From contig JAKAME010000001.1 of NCBI GenBank assembly GCA_021813025.1, forward strand, positions 1-64,000: a stretch of DNA of 64,000 nucleotides, in the 5' to 3' direction. The stretch is from Microcaldota archaeon (lineage in GTDB: Archaea; Micrarchaeota; Micrarchaeia; Anstonellales; Anstonellaceae). The notes under the pieces were generated by a model. It worked only from the letters and a program-made list of their open reading frames with translations. It was not told the DNA's origin and searched no databases. Below are positions 8,312 to 16,593 of the stretch, piece after piece. Made by a program: the position numbers and the translations under genes. How positions within the stretch are numbered: position 1 is the first letter of the stretch; every line of letters begins with the position of its first letter.

Positions 8312-9751
8312 TCATAACAATCTGCTGAACCACTGCAGCATGCGCATGCCCACCTCGCCGCTTTTTTCAGGGTGGAACTGGGTGCCGAAAACATTGCCTT
8401 TGCGTATGACAGAGCAGAATTCCTGGCCCCCGTGCACCGAGCTGGCCAGCACCGAGCCCCCGTCCTCGGGCGCCGCGTAGAATGAGTGCACGAAATAGGC
8501 TTCCGAGCCGTCGGGCACGCTCTCAAGCGGAGTTCCATCCCATTGCGCCCCCTTCGGCTTTGAAATCTGGTTCCAGCCGATTTGGGGCACGCGGTAGCCC
8601 GGCTCCCTGACCTCGGGCACAGGCTTGAACGGCAGCACGCGGCCCGGTATTATGCCAAGCCCCCCATGGCGGCCGAATTCGAGACTTTCGGAGAGAAGCA
8701 GCTGCATGCCGAGGCAGATGCCGAAAAACGGCCGGCCGCTCTTCACATAGCCGCGGATGGGGGCGATGAGCCCGCGCTTTTCCAGCTCGCTCATGCCGAA
8801 CCCGAACGCCCCGTCGCCGGGAAGCACGAGCAGCTGGGCCTGCTCTATCTCGGCCGCGCTCGTCACAAGCTTGACAGGATTGCCAAGGTTGGAGAAGGCG
8901 GTGCGCACGCTCTTGAGGTTGCCCGCGCCGTAGTCGATGATGGAGACCTCTTTTGGATTCGGGGAGGGGTTGGCCTGCACGCGGGCAAGCATTGCCTTCC
9001 TTGTCGCGATGCCGGCGCGCGCCAGCTCCTCCTTCACTCCCCCTATGGTGGCGCGGTTGTAGTGCAGTATGGAGGCAAAGCAGGCGCCGTCGCATCCGGT
9101 TTTGCGCAAGCAGTCGGCCACGTCGGCCCCGTCCCGCGCCCCGCCGCAGGCGAGGACAGGGACTGAAACCGAGGATGCGATGCGGCCCAGAAGCTCGTGG
9201 TCATAGCCGGACATCGTCCCTTCCCTGTCCACCGATGTTACCAGAAGCTCGCCGGCGCCGAAGCCCGCCAGCTTTTTCGCCCATTCCAGCGCGTCAAGCC
9301 CCGTGCGCTCGCGGCCGTTGTCAACGTAGCATTCCCATTTCCCTTCATTGAATTTCGCCTCTATCGAGCCGACTATGCACTGCGAGCCGAAGATTTCTGC
9401 AGCCTTGGTAATAAGTTCCGGGTTTCTGGTGGCTGCGGTGTTGATGGCCACCTTGTCCGCCCCCGCGCGCAGGAGCGTGCGCACGTCCTCCACGCTGCGT
9501 ATGCCCCCGCCAACGGTGACAGGTATGTAGATGCCGTTGGACGCCATGTTCTCCACTATTTCGGTGAGGTTGTTGCGCTCATAGAGGCTGGCCACCGTGT
9601 CTATGTAGAGGATTTCGTCAGCTCCCTGCTCGTAATAGCGCTTGGCCAGAACGGCCGGGCTGCCTATGACGCGCAGGCCCTCGAGCTGGATGCCCTTGAC
9701 GACGTTGGGGCCCTTGATGTCCAGGCGGGGTATGATTCGCACCCGTTTCAT
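8312..9751 (-). CDS. HisF-HisH fusion, probable sugar amidotransferase ammonia supplier
   Basis: One 479-residue frame joins a HisF-type cyclase barrel (about 1-262) to a HisH-type class I glutamine amidotransferase (about 268-479). This is the reverse order of eukaryotic HIS7. The cyclase has Asp11 (RLDIKG), but the second catalytic Asp of histidine enzymes is Glu131 (GSIEAK). GPNVVKGIQLEGLR resembles the HisF2 proteins of glycan clusters. The amidotransferase triad is intact: Cys346 (GICLGMQ), His460 and Glu462 (QFHPEKS). No other histidine gene is present and it heads the neuABC operon. I infer glutamine-derived ammonia for amidation of a sugar; the usual WbpG-like acceptor enzyme is not in view. 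Confidence 0.82.
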   Translation of the reverse strand: MKRVRIIPRLDIKGPNVVKGIQLEGLRVIGSPAVLAKRYYEQGADEILYIDTVASLYERNNLTEIVENMASNGIYIPVTVGGGIRSVEDVRTLLRAGADKVAINTAATRNPELITKAAEIFGSQCIVGSIEAKFNEGKWECYVDNGRERTGLDALEWAKKLAGFGAGELLVTSVDREGTMSGYDHELLGRIASSVSVPVLACGGARDGADVADCLRKTGCDGACFASILHYNRATIGGVKEELARAGIATRKAMLARVQANPSPNPKEVSIIDYGAGNLKSVRTAFSNLGNPVKLVTSAAEIEQAQLLVLPGDGAFGFGMSELEKRGLIAPIRGYVKSGRPFFGICLGMQLLLSESLEFGRHGGLGIIPGRVLPFKPVPEVREPGYRVPQIGWNQISKPKGAQWDGTPLESVPDGSEAYFVHSFYAAPEDGGSVLASSVHGGQEFCSVIRKGNVFGTQFHPEKSGEVGMRMLQWFSRLL

Positions 9752-9820
9752 AGCACGACCTTTTAGGATAGAACAAGCCTCATGCGGCCAGCTTCATTTC
9801 AAGCGTTCTGTGGAGACCGA

Positions 9821-9830
9821 CCTTTATAAC
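9821..9830. promoter_or_regulatory. Divergent TATA region
   Basis: CCTTTATAAC reads as a TATA-like box on both strands and sits between the HisF-HisH gene (start 9751, minus) and the aminotransferase gene (start 9903, plus). A second A+T-rich block (TTTTTATTCATTC, near 9853) could serve the plus strand. This is probably a shared control point for both halves of the nonulosonic acid pathway. Confidence 0.45.
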
Positions 9831-9902
9831 GTTTAATCGCCGGCGATGGGCGGCTTTTTATTCATTCTATTCGAAATAAAAGCAGGATTTTGGCGTGATT
9901 GC

Positions 9903-11039
9903 ATGCCTTTTCGCATACCCCTGCACAAGCACTTTCATGACGAGGCGGACAGCGAAGCGGTCCTGTCGGTGATCCGCCGCGGCATGCACTGGGCCAACGG
10001 GCCGGAAATAGAGCAGCTTGAGAAGGAGCTGGCCGCGTATTCTGGCCTGCCGCACGCGCTTGCGTTCAGCAACGGCACCTGCGCCCTGCACGCCCTGATG
10101 CTGGCAAGCGGCATTGGGCCGGGCGACGAGGTCATCGTCCCCTCATTCACCTTCATAGCCACCGCCAACGCCGTCCTTTTCACTGGAGCCAAGCCGGTGT
10201 TTGCTGACATCGAGCCAAATACGCTGGCGCTGGACGCGCAGGACGTGCGCAGGCGCATCACCAGGAAAACAAAGGCCATCATGCCGATTCATTATGCAGG
10301 CACGCCCGCCTCGCAAATAAACGGGCTTGCGGCCCTTGCAAAGGAGAAGAATCTTCTGCTTCTGGAGGACGCTGCCGAGTCCATTGGCGCGAAGCTGGGG
10401 GGGAAGATGACAGGCGCCTTCGGAGATGCGGGCGTCTACAGCTTCTGCGCCAACAAGGTGATTACCTCGGGGGAGGGCGGGGCGGTGGTCACCCGCTCTC
10501 GCGAGATGCATGAGAAGCTCAAGCTTTTGCGCTCGCACGGGCGGGCCGAGACTGAGAACTACTTCGAGTCCAGCCAGCACATGGATTACGTCGCTCTGGG
10601 ATACAATTTCCGCATGCCCTCCATGGTGGCCGCGCTGGCCCTCTCGCAGCTGCGCAAGATAGACAAAATAATTTCCCTGCGCCGCTCGGTAGCCCAGCAT
10701 TACGGCCGCCTGCTCGCGCCCCTGAGCGGCGTCACGCTGCCCGCCGACGGCGGCGAACTCTTCAGCGTCTACCAGCTCTACACCATCCGCCTCAAGGACA
10801 GGGCCGCGCGCGACGGGCTGAAGAAGCACCTGGAGGGCGCTGGCATCATGTGCAAGGTGTATTTCGAGCCCGTGCACCTCACCCATTTTTACAAGAACGT
10901 GCTCAAATACTCGGAGCGGCTGCCGGTCACTGAGGAGACCGCCTCGCGCGTTCTCTCGCTGCCGATTTATGCTGACATGAAAAAGGAGGAAATCGAGCTG
11001 GTGTGCGGGGAAATCAAGCGCTATTTCCAGGGGGGATGA
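9903..11039 (+). CDS. DegT/DnrJ/EryC1-family sugar aminotransferase (LegC/PseC-like)
   Basis: This 378-residue PLP enzyme transfers an amino group to a 4-keto sugar nucleotide. Visible motifs are ALAFSNGTCALHAL, EVIVPSFTFIATANA, LLLEDAAESIGA (PLP-binding Asp) and SFCANKVITSGEGGAVVT with the Schiff-base Lys. The ATG at 9903 is preceded by GTGATT; 19 codons of open frame upstream lack similarity. It ends one base before the 4,6-dehydratase gene, so the two probably act consecutively: UDP-GlcNAc to the 4-keto-6-deoxy sugar to the 4-amino sugar. Confidence 0.88.
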   Translation: MPFRIPLHKHFHDEADSEAVLSVIRRGMHWANGPEIEQLEKELAAYSGLPHALAFSNGTCALHALMLASGIGPGDEVIVPSFTFIATANAVLFTGAKPVFADIEPNTLALDAQDVRRRITRKTKAIMPIHYAGTPASQINGLAALAKEKNLLLLEDAAESIGAKLGGKMTGAFGDAGVYSFCANKVITSGEGGAVVTRSREMHEKLKLLRSHGRAETENYFESSQHMDYVALGYNFRMPSMVAALALSQLRKIDKIISLRRSVAQHYGRLLAPLSGVTLPADGGELFSVYQLYTIRLKDRAARDGLKKHLEGAGIMCKVYFEPVHLTHFYKNVLKYSERLPVTEETASRVLSLPIYADMKKEEIELVCGEIKRYFQGG

Positions 11040-11040
11040 C

Positions 11041-12081
11041 ATGGCACAGAACCTGAAAACATTCTTCGACAAAAAAACCATCCTGGTCACCGGCGGGGCC
11101 GGCTCAATCGGCAGCGAGCTGGTGCGCCACCTGGTCAAGAACTACTCGCCGCGCGCGGTGAGGGTGTTTGATTCCAACGAGACCGCGCTTTTCGAGCTTG
11201 AGCAGGAGTTCGGGGTGGGCAACAGCCCCATCCGCCTGTTCGTGGGCGACGTGCGGGACCGCGACCGCCTGCGCATGGCCATGGACGGAGCCGACCTCGT
11301 ATTCCACGCGGCCGCCCTCAAGCACGTCTATCTCAACGAGTACACGCCCGCCGAGGCCGTCAAGACCAACGTGCTGGGCACCCAGAACGTGATTGACATG
11401 GCGCTTGAGAAAAACGTCGAGCGTGTGATAAACATCTCCACAGACAAGGCAGTGGACCCCACCAGCGTGATGGGCACCACCAAGCTGCTTGCCGAGAAGC
11501 TCACCACCGCGGCCAACGGCCAGCGCGGCTCGCGGCGCACGGTGTTCGCATCCGTGCGCTTCGGCAACGTGCTTGCCTCGCGAGGCTCGGTGCTCCCGCT
11601 CTTCGTCAGCCAGATAAGGAAGGGAGGCCCGGTAACGGTGACAGACCCCAAGATGACGCGCTTCTTCATGACCATTCCGGCTGCGGTGTCGCTCATACTT
11701 GAGGCGACCGCGAGGGCGTCGGGGGGCGAGCTGTTCATACTTCGCATGCCATCGATGAAAATCGGCGACCTGGCCGAGGCGGTGGTGGAGAAATACGCCC
11801 CCCGCCTCGGGCGCAAATCATCTGACATCAAAATCAAGGTGATTGGCGCGCGCAAGGGGGAGAAGATGCACGAATCCCTGCTCACCGAGCATGAGCGCCT
11901 GTTCGCCCGCATGAGCGGCGGGCTGATTTGCATCCATCCCGAAATCCTTTCCAGGCACGGCACCGTGCCGGCGCCGGAGGGGCGGCCGGCGGACTGGGTG
12001 GAGGACGCGCTGGTCAGCAGCAGGACTAACAACCTCTCCAAGGCTGAAGTGCGCAAGATGCTGGACGAAGGCGAGGGCTAG
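11041..12081 (+). CDS. UDP-GlcNAc 4,6-dehydratase (PseB/LegB/FlaA1-like)
   Basis: This 346-residue extended SDR protein has the NAD-binding motif VTGGAGSIGSELVRH and the sequence INISTDKAVDPTSVMGTTK. In the soluble 4,6-dehydratase group the usual Tyr-x3-Lys is replaced by Met-x3-Lys, as seen here. SVRFGNVLASRGSVLPLF is also typical. It removes water from UDP-GlcNAc to give the 4-keto-6-deoxy sugar. It lacks the membrane region of CapD/WbpM. The start overlaps the aminotransferase ribosome region (GGGGGATGAC). Confidence 0.88.
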   Translation: MAQNLKTFFDKKTILVTGGAGSIGSELVRHLVKNYSPRAVRVFDSNETALFELEQEFGVGNSPIRLFVGDVRDRDRLRMAMDGADLVFHAAALKHVYLNEYTPAEAVKTNVLGTQNVIDMALEKNVERVINISTDKAVDPTSVMGTTKLLAEKLTTAANGQRGSRRTVFASVRFGNVLASRGSVLPLFVSQIRKGGPVTVTDPKMTRFFMTIPAAVSLILEATARASGGELFILRMPSMKIGDLAEAVVEKYAPRLGRKSSDIKIKVIGARKGEKMHESLLTEHERLFARMSGGLICIHPEILSRHGTVPAPEGRPADWVEDALVSSRTNNLSKAEVRKMLDEGEG

Positions 12082-12145
12082 CGCCGGCGGGCGGGCGGCA
12101 GATTTTTGCGCGGCTTGCAATTAAAACTTCCCCTTATCCGCCTGG

Positions 12146-12155
12146 CATAAATAAC
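12146..12155 (+). promoter_or_regulatory. TATA box of the antiporter gene
   Basis: CATAAATAAC lies about 25 bases before the ATG at 12175, with no ribosome site between, consistent with a leaderless message. Confidence 0.5.
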
Positions 12156-12174
12156 TGCGCCCCGCAATTGGACC

Positions 12175-13440
12175 ATGGCCATCTCCATCGAAACCGCCGC
12201 CTTGGCGAATTTCTTCGTCGCGGTGCTGATGCTGCTCTTTTCGTCCCACTTCTTCGGATACCTCTTGGGGCGCTTTTCAATTCCGCGCGTGGTGGGAGAG
12301 ATTTTCGGGGGGCTGGTGCTCGGACCCACCCTGCTGGGCCACTTCTTTCCCCAAACCTATGCCGCCATCTTCCTAGACCAAGGGTTGCTGCTGGCCGGCC
12401 TGTATTGGATAGGGCTTGTGCTGCTGATGTTCATCTCGGGCTTTGAGCTCGCGCCCGGAGTCGAGAGTAAAGACAGGCGCACCATAGCCGCCCTTGTGCT
12501 CGGCACCACCACCATCCCCCTCCTGTGCGGCTGGGCCTTGACCTCGTTCTTTGACCTGGGGGCCTGGATGGGCCCGGCACAGAACGAGCTGGCGCTCAAG
12601 CTCGTCGTCACAGTGGCGCTCGCAGTCACGTCGATTCCGGTCATCTCCAAGATTTTCCTGGATTTGGGCGTCATCCAAACGCGCTTTGCCAAAATCGTGC
12701 TGGCGACCGCCACTATCCATGACATCATCCTATGGGTCTTCGTTTCGGTGGCCACCGGCCTGGTCGCCGCGCAGGCCCTGTCGCTGGCCGGCATTGCATC
12801 CTACGTGCTGGTGACCGTCCTGTTCTTCATGGCGGCCCTGCTCCTCATGCCCCGGATTTTCAAACTCGTTTCGGAGAGGAAACCCCACCTGATTCCCGAC
12901 AGCTATGAGTCCGCGTTCATGGTCCTCATCCTGCTGCTGTTCACGGCCGTAGCTGGCGGGCTGCAGGTCAATCTGGTGTTCGGCGCGCTGCTGGCCGGCG
13001 TGGTGGTCAATTCCATCCAAAGCCGGCGGTTTGAGGACGCCAAGCGCCACGTGAAGGAGTTCTCGATGGCGTTCTTTGTTCCAATCTATTTCGGGGTGGT
13101 CGGCCTGAAGCTCGACCTCTTGCGCCATCTCGACCCGGTCTCCGTCCTGACCTTCATCGCGTTTGCGATGGCGGTGCAGACCGCCGCCGTGCTGCTGACC
13201 ACGCGCCTGCTCAGGTATGACTGGCGTTCCGGCTTCAACTTGGCCATGGCACTTAACAACCGGGGCGGACCCTGCATCGTGCTGGCGACGCTGGCGCTGG
13301 ATGTCGGCATCATCAGCGGGGCCTTTTTCACCGCCTTGGTGCTGCTGGCCATCTTCACCTCCATGACCGCCGGGCTGTGGCTGAAATACGTGCTGGAGAG
13401 AAAGTGGCCCCTGCTGCAAGGCGAGCAGGCAGATGGATGA
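12175..13440 (+). CDS. CPA2-type cation:proton antiporter (KefB/NapA-like)
   Basis: This 421-residue integral membrane protein has about 12 hydrophobic segments and fits the Na+/H+ exchanger domain. RVVGEIFGGLVLGPTLLG is the typical first-repeat motif, and TSIPVISKIFLDLG with ATIHDIILW corresponds to the ion-binding region. No KTN/RCK regulatory domain follows, so this is a membrane-domain-only exchanger. It has its own TATA box and is not functionally tied to the glycan genes. The transported ion (Na+ or K+) cannot be told. Confidence 0.82.
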   Translation: MAISIETAALANFFVAVLMLLFSSHFFGYLLGRFSIPRVVGEIFGGLVLGPTLLGHFFPQTYAAIFLDQGLLLAGLYWIGLVLLMFISGFELAPGVESKDRRTIAALVLGTTTIPLLCGWALTSFFDLGAWMGPAQNELALKLVVTVALAVTSIPVISKIFLDLGVIQTRFAKIVLATATIHDIILWVFVSVATGLVAAQALSLAGIASYVLVTVLFFMAALLLMPRIFKLVSERKPHLIPDSYESAFMVLILLLFTAVAGGLQVNLVFGALLAGVVVNSIQSRRFEDAKRHVKEFSMAFFVPIYFGVVGLKLDLLRHLDPVSVLTFIAFAMAVQTAAVLLTTRLLRYDWRSGFNLAMALNNRGGPCIVLATLALDVGIISGAFFTALVLLAIFTSMTAGLWLKYVLERKWPLLQGEQADG

Positions 13441-13473
13441 GCGGATGGCCTGCCGCCGCCCGCTTGGACCGGC

Positions 13474-14469
13474 TCAAACCTTGACCATGAGCCCGCTGCG
13501 GGCCGATGACTTTTTGGCAGCATCCGCTATTTGCACGTCAGACAGGCCGTCGGCGAGGGGGCAGGCGGATTTCTCCTTGCCGTCCAGCACCCGGATGAAA
13601 TGCTCCATCTCGCGCACATACATCCGGTTGCGGTCTTCATGGAGGTCCTGCTCCTGCGCGGCGACCAGGCCTGTGCGAACAACGGCTTTCCCGCTTATGA
13701 AATCGTACGCTGCCGCCCCTTCGGTTCCAATCGCCTTCACCCAGCGGGCCGGCAGGCGGCTGAGATAATCCAGGTGGACGGCCGAGCGGGCGCCGCCCGC
13801 GTGCATGAGCACCACGTCAGCCGTGTCCTCTGTTTCGATTCCCAAGCCCCCGCAGGTGCCGCAGAGGCAGGAGACGCCCGAAACCCGGCCTGCGAGGGCG
13901 CGAACATAGTCGATTTCGTGTATGCCGTCCAGCAGTATGCCGCCGCCAGTGGCCTTTTTGGCCGCGTAATTCTTCAGATAGTCGGTGCCCGGCCGCCATT
14001 CAGGCAGATAGGAGCTGTTGTGGGCCAGCAGCTGGACGATGCTGCCCAGGCGGCCTGAGCGCACGATGCGCTCGAACTCAATGAAGCCTGCATTGAAGCG
14101 CATGTTGCAGCCCACGAGAGTCTTGAGCCTTCTTTTGGCGGCTGCCTTCAGCACCGGCCCAGCGCCGGCCGAGGACATGAACGCGGGCTTTTCCAGAAAG
14201 AAATCCAAATCATGCGACAGGCACAGCTTCACGTGCTGCATGTGCAGGTGATTCGGCGAGCAGATGAGGGCTGCGTCATAGTTGCCGGCTTTCTCGAATG
14301 CCTTCTCGATGCTTGTGAAGGCCTCTGCCCCGCTTGCCTGCGATATTTGCCTCGCCTTTTCCGGGGAGGGGTTGAACACGCCCCCAAGCGTCTCGCCCAG
14401 CTGCACGAGGTTGCGCGCGTGCCGCTGGCCGATGGAGCCGGCGCCGATGAGAAGAAAGGAATAGGTCAT
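13474..14469 (-). CDS. Gfo/Idh/MocA-family oxidoreductase
   Basis: This 331-residue NAD(P)-dependent oxidoreductase begins FLLIGAGSIGQRHARNLVQLG (Rossmann motif). It has ALICSPNHLHMQHV and FLEKPAFMS with the conserved EKP triad, then an alpha/beta C-terminal domain (GGGILLDGIHEIDYV). Relatives oxidise or reduce sugars and sugar nucleotides, including nonulosonic acid and uronic acid intermediates. A TATA-like CTTATTTAAC lies about 25 bases upstream on the minus strand. The substrate is unknown; context suggests a nucleotide sugar. Confidence 0.82.
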   Translation of the reverse strand: MTYSFLLIGAGSIGQRHARNLVQLGETLGGVFNPSPEKARQISQASGAEAFTSIEKAFEKAGNYDAALICSPNHLHMQHVKLCLSHDLDFFLEKPAFMSSAGAGPVLKAAAKRRLKTLVGCNMRFNAGFIEFERIVRSGRLGSIVQLLAHNSSYLPEWRPGTDYLKNYAAKKATGGGILLDGIHEIDYVRALAGRVSGVSCLCGTCGGLGIETEDTADVVLMHAGGARSAVHLDYLSRLPARWVKAIGTEGAAAYDFISGKAVVRTGLVAAQEQDLHEDRNRMYVREMEHFIRVLDGKEKSACPLADGLSDVQIADAAKKSSARSGLMVKV

Positions 14470-14488
14470 GTCGACACATCTCGTTTGG

Positions 14489-14498
14489 GTTAAATAAG
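14489..14498 (-). promoter_or_regulatory. TATA box of the oxidoreductase gene
   Basis: CTTATTTAAC on the minus strand is centred about 25 bases before the ATG at 14469, the archaeal distance for a leaderless transcript. Confidence 0.55.
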
Positions 14499-14509
14499 GA
14501 TTTTATAGG

Positions 14510-14580
14510 GAGGAGATGGGGAGGGGGTCAGGAGGAACCTGAAACTGGGGGGAGGGGGAACCCCTCCCCGCGGTTCGGGC
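14510..14580. repeat. G-rich intergenic repeat, copy A
   Basis: This shares an ordered set of blocks with 26221-26343: GGAGGG(G)GTCAGGAGGA, then AACTGGGG and a G-run/C-run hairpin, ending CCGCGGTTYGGGC. Copy A is short: the middle is only ACCTGA, and the hairpin is formed by GGGAGGGG and CCCCTCCCC. The function is unknown. It lies upstream of the epimerase gene on one side and the oxidoreductase promoter on the other. Confidence 0.55.
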
Positions 14581-14607
14581 ACAAGCTTTATGAGCTTGGG
14601 CCGAACC
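14572..14607. promoter_or_regulatory. Palindrome centred on the epimerase promoter
   Basis: Nested inverted repeats GGTTCGG...CCGAACC (14572-14578 with 14601-14607) and CAAGCT...AGCTTG (14582-14587 with 14593-14598) surround TTATG. The TATA-like CTTTATGAG sits at the centre, about 30 bases before the ATG at 14619. It could be an operator that blocks TBP binding, or a hairpin. Confidence 0.5.
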
Positions 14608-14618
14608 GGATTTAAACC

Positions 14619-15572
14619 ATGAAAATAGTCATCACCGGCGGGGCGGGCTTCATAGGCTCTCACCTGGCGGAGCGGCTCTGCCCACGGCACGAGGTCGTGG
14701 TCATAGACAACCTCTCAAGCGGCAGCATGGAGAATCTGGCCGGGCTGAAAGGAAGAATCAGGTTCGCTCGGGCGGACATCACCTGCCCCGGCGCGCTGGC
14801 GCCGCATTTCTTGGGGGCTGACGCCGTCCTGCACCTTGCCGCCCTGACTTCGGTGGGCGAGAGCGTGAAAAACCCGCAGCCCACGCTCAAGACAAACGTG
14901 GAGGGCACGCGCAACGTGCTGGAGCAGGCGCGCAAATCCGATGTCGGGCGGGTCGTGCTGGCAAGCTCGGCGAGCGTGTACGGGGACGCCAGCAGGCAGC
15001 CTGTGGCCGAGGACGACCCCCTCGCCCCCATGAGCCCCTATGCCGAGTCAAAGATGGTCAACGAGCTGGACGCGCGGGAATATTTCGAGCGCTACGGGCT
15101 GAAAACCATCTCCCTGCGCTATTTCAACGTCTACGGCCCGCGCCAGAGGCCTGACTCGGACTATGCGCCCGTGATTCCCAAGTTCATTTCCTCCATGACA
15201 AGCGGTCGCCGGCCGGTGATTTACGGCGACGGGCGGCAGAGCCGGGATTTCATTTTCGTCAGGGACGTGGCAGGAGCGAACGAGAAGGCGCTGGCGGCCA
15301 GGAAAGGGTTTGGGGAGGCTTTCAACATCGCGTCAGGAAAAAGCGTCAGCATACTCGAGCTCTACCGCGCCATCGCCCGCGAGATTGGATTTTCCGCCCC
15401 GCCGCGCTTCGGGCCCGCGCGGAAGGGCGACATACGCAAAAGCGAGGCCAGCATCGGCAAGGCCAAGGCGGTGCTGGGCTTCTCGCCCTCCACCGGCCTC
15501 AAGGACGGCCTGAAGGAAACTGCCCGGTGGTTCGCCGGCAGGACGGATGCCGAAAAGAGTGGTTTGGAATGA
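14619..15572 (+). CDS. NAD-dependent sugar epimerase/dehydratase (GalE-like)
   Basis: This 317-residue extended SDR enzyme starts KIVITGGAGFIGSHLAERL. It has VLASSASVYGD (catalytic Ser) and MSPYAESKMVNE (Tyr-x3-Lys), followed by LRYFNVYGPRQRPDSDYA, typical of UDP-glucose/UDP-GlcNAc 4-epimerases and related enzymes. It interconverts C4 epimers of a nucleotide sugar or acts as a related dehydratase. The stop codon overlaps the next gene (ATGA), indicating coupling to the following glycosyltransferase. Confidence 0.83.
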   Translation: MKIVITGGAGFIGSHLAERLCPRHEVVVIDNLSSGSMENLAGLKGRIRFARADITCPGALAPHFLGADAVLHLAALTSVGESVKNPQPTLKTNVEGTRNVLEQARKSDVGRVVLASSASVYGDASRQPVAEDDPLAPMSPYAESKMVNELDAREYFERYGLKTISLRYFNVYGPRQRPDSDYAPVIPKFISSMTSGRRPVIYGDGRQSRDFIFVRDVAGANEKALAARKGFGEAFNIASGKSVSILELYRAIAREIGFSAPPRFGPARKGDIRKSEASIGKAKAVLGFSPSTGLKDGLKETARWFAGRTDAEKSGLE

Positions 15573-16579
15573 AAGTCCTCTACTTCGTCCACACGTTCTA
15601 CCCGGAGCTCAACGGCATCTCTATCCACCTGCATTACCTGACGAAAAATCTCGGAGCCAACGTCGAGACGGTCGTCATGCCGGGCAGGGGTTTCGCCATT
15701 CCGGGCTTTTCATCAATGCGCCTCCCGCTCGCCGAGTTTTTCAGCGCGCTGGGCGCGCCCTGCGACCTGGTGCATGTGCACGGCTACAGCTTTTTCAGCG
15801 GCGCGGGCGCTATTCTGGCCCGCCTGCGCGGCAAGCCGCTGGTGTGGACAGTGCATGGAGTGCCAAAATTCAAGGACAGGCGCAAGTGGCTGCTGGCCCT
15901 CTACGATTTTCTCTTCCTTGGCTGGCTAAAGTCGGCGGACGCGATAATATCGGTCAGCCATGACGCGAAAGTGAAGGAGTGGGAGGGGCAGGGCAGGCCG
16001 ATAAATTATCTGCCAAACGGGGTTGACACCGACTTGTTCAGGCCTGCCGGCTCCTACCGACAGGCGAAATACGCGGCCTACTTCGGCCGCCTTGACAAGG
16101 ACAAGGGAGTGGAGGAGATGATGGGGATACGCTCGCTCCCGGTTCTGCTGGTCGGGCCTGACGAGGGCATGCTTGACAAGCTCAGGGCCATGGGCGGGCT
16201 GCAATACCGCTCGGCCCCGCACGAGGAAATGCCCTCCCTCTACAGCCAGTGCCGCTACGTGCTGCTGCCCTCTCGCTATGAGGGCTACCCGCTCACCATG
16301 CTTGAGGCGCTGGCGTGCGAGCGGCCTTTTGTCGCACGGCCTGTAGGCGAGATTCCGCAGGTGATGAAGGAGCTGCTCGGCGGGGACAAATGGCGGAAAT
16401 ACATGATAGGGGATGACGAGCCTCTGGAAGCGCCGCTCGCCCGCCTTGAGAAGGAGAATCTGGAGCCAGAGCTGAAGGCTGCGCGCAGAAAAATAGAGCA
16501 AACCCTATCATGGAGCGCGGCTGCGGCCCGGACTTGTGCCATTTACGAGCAGGTGCTGGGGAAAAGAAGGCAGAAATAG
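15569..16579 (+). CDS. Glycosyltransferase family 4 (group 1)
   Basis: This 336-residue GT-B glycosyltransferase starts at the ATG that overlaps the epimerase stop. It begins VLYFVHTFYPELNGISIHLH. The mid-protein INYLPNGVDTDLFRP and later YVLLPSRYEGYPLTMLEALA with the EX7E nucleotide-sugar signature are clear. The protein lacks a signal peptide and probably acts at the cytoplasmic membrane face, adding a sugar supplied by the neighbouring epimerase. It converges with the flippase gene downstream. Confidence 0.85.
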   Translation: MKVLYFVHTFYPELNGISIHLHYLTKNLGANVETVVMPGRGFAIPGFSSMRLPLAEFFSALGAPCDLVHVHGYSFFSGAGAILARLRGKPLVWTVHGVPKFKDRRKWLLALYDFLFLGWLKSADAIISVSHDAKVKEWEGQGRPINYLPNGVDTDLFRPAGSYRQAKYAAYFGRLDKDKGVEEMMGIRSLPVLLVGPDEGMLDKLRAMGGLQYRSAPHEEMPSLYSQCRYVLLPSRYEGYPLTMLEALACERPFVARPVGEIPQVMKELLGGDKWRKYMIGDDEPLEAPLARLEKENLEPELKAARRKIEQTLSWSAAAARTCAIYEQVLGKRRQK

Positions 16580-16593
16580 GCTGTTTCCCCATT

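Noticed and set aside
8312..9751. Reading the HisF-HisH fusion as part of a histidine operon
   Set aside because: No other his gene is present, the HisF half has glycan-cluster features, and the gene leads neuABC. The histidine reading remains possible only if the genome lacks other copies.
10143..11138. A 331-codon minus-strand frame opposite the sugar aminotransferase
   Set aside because: Shadow of a gene with clear PLP motifs; no domain recognisable.
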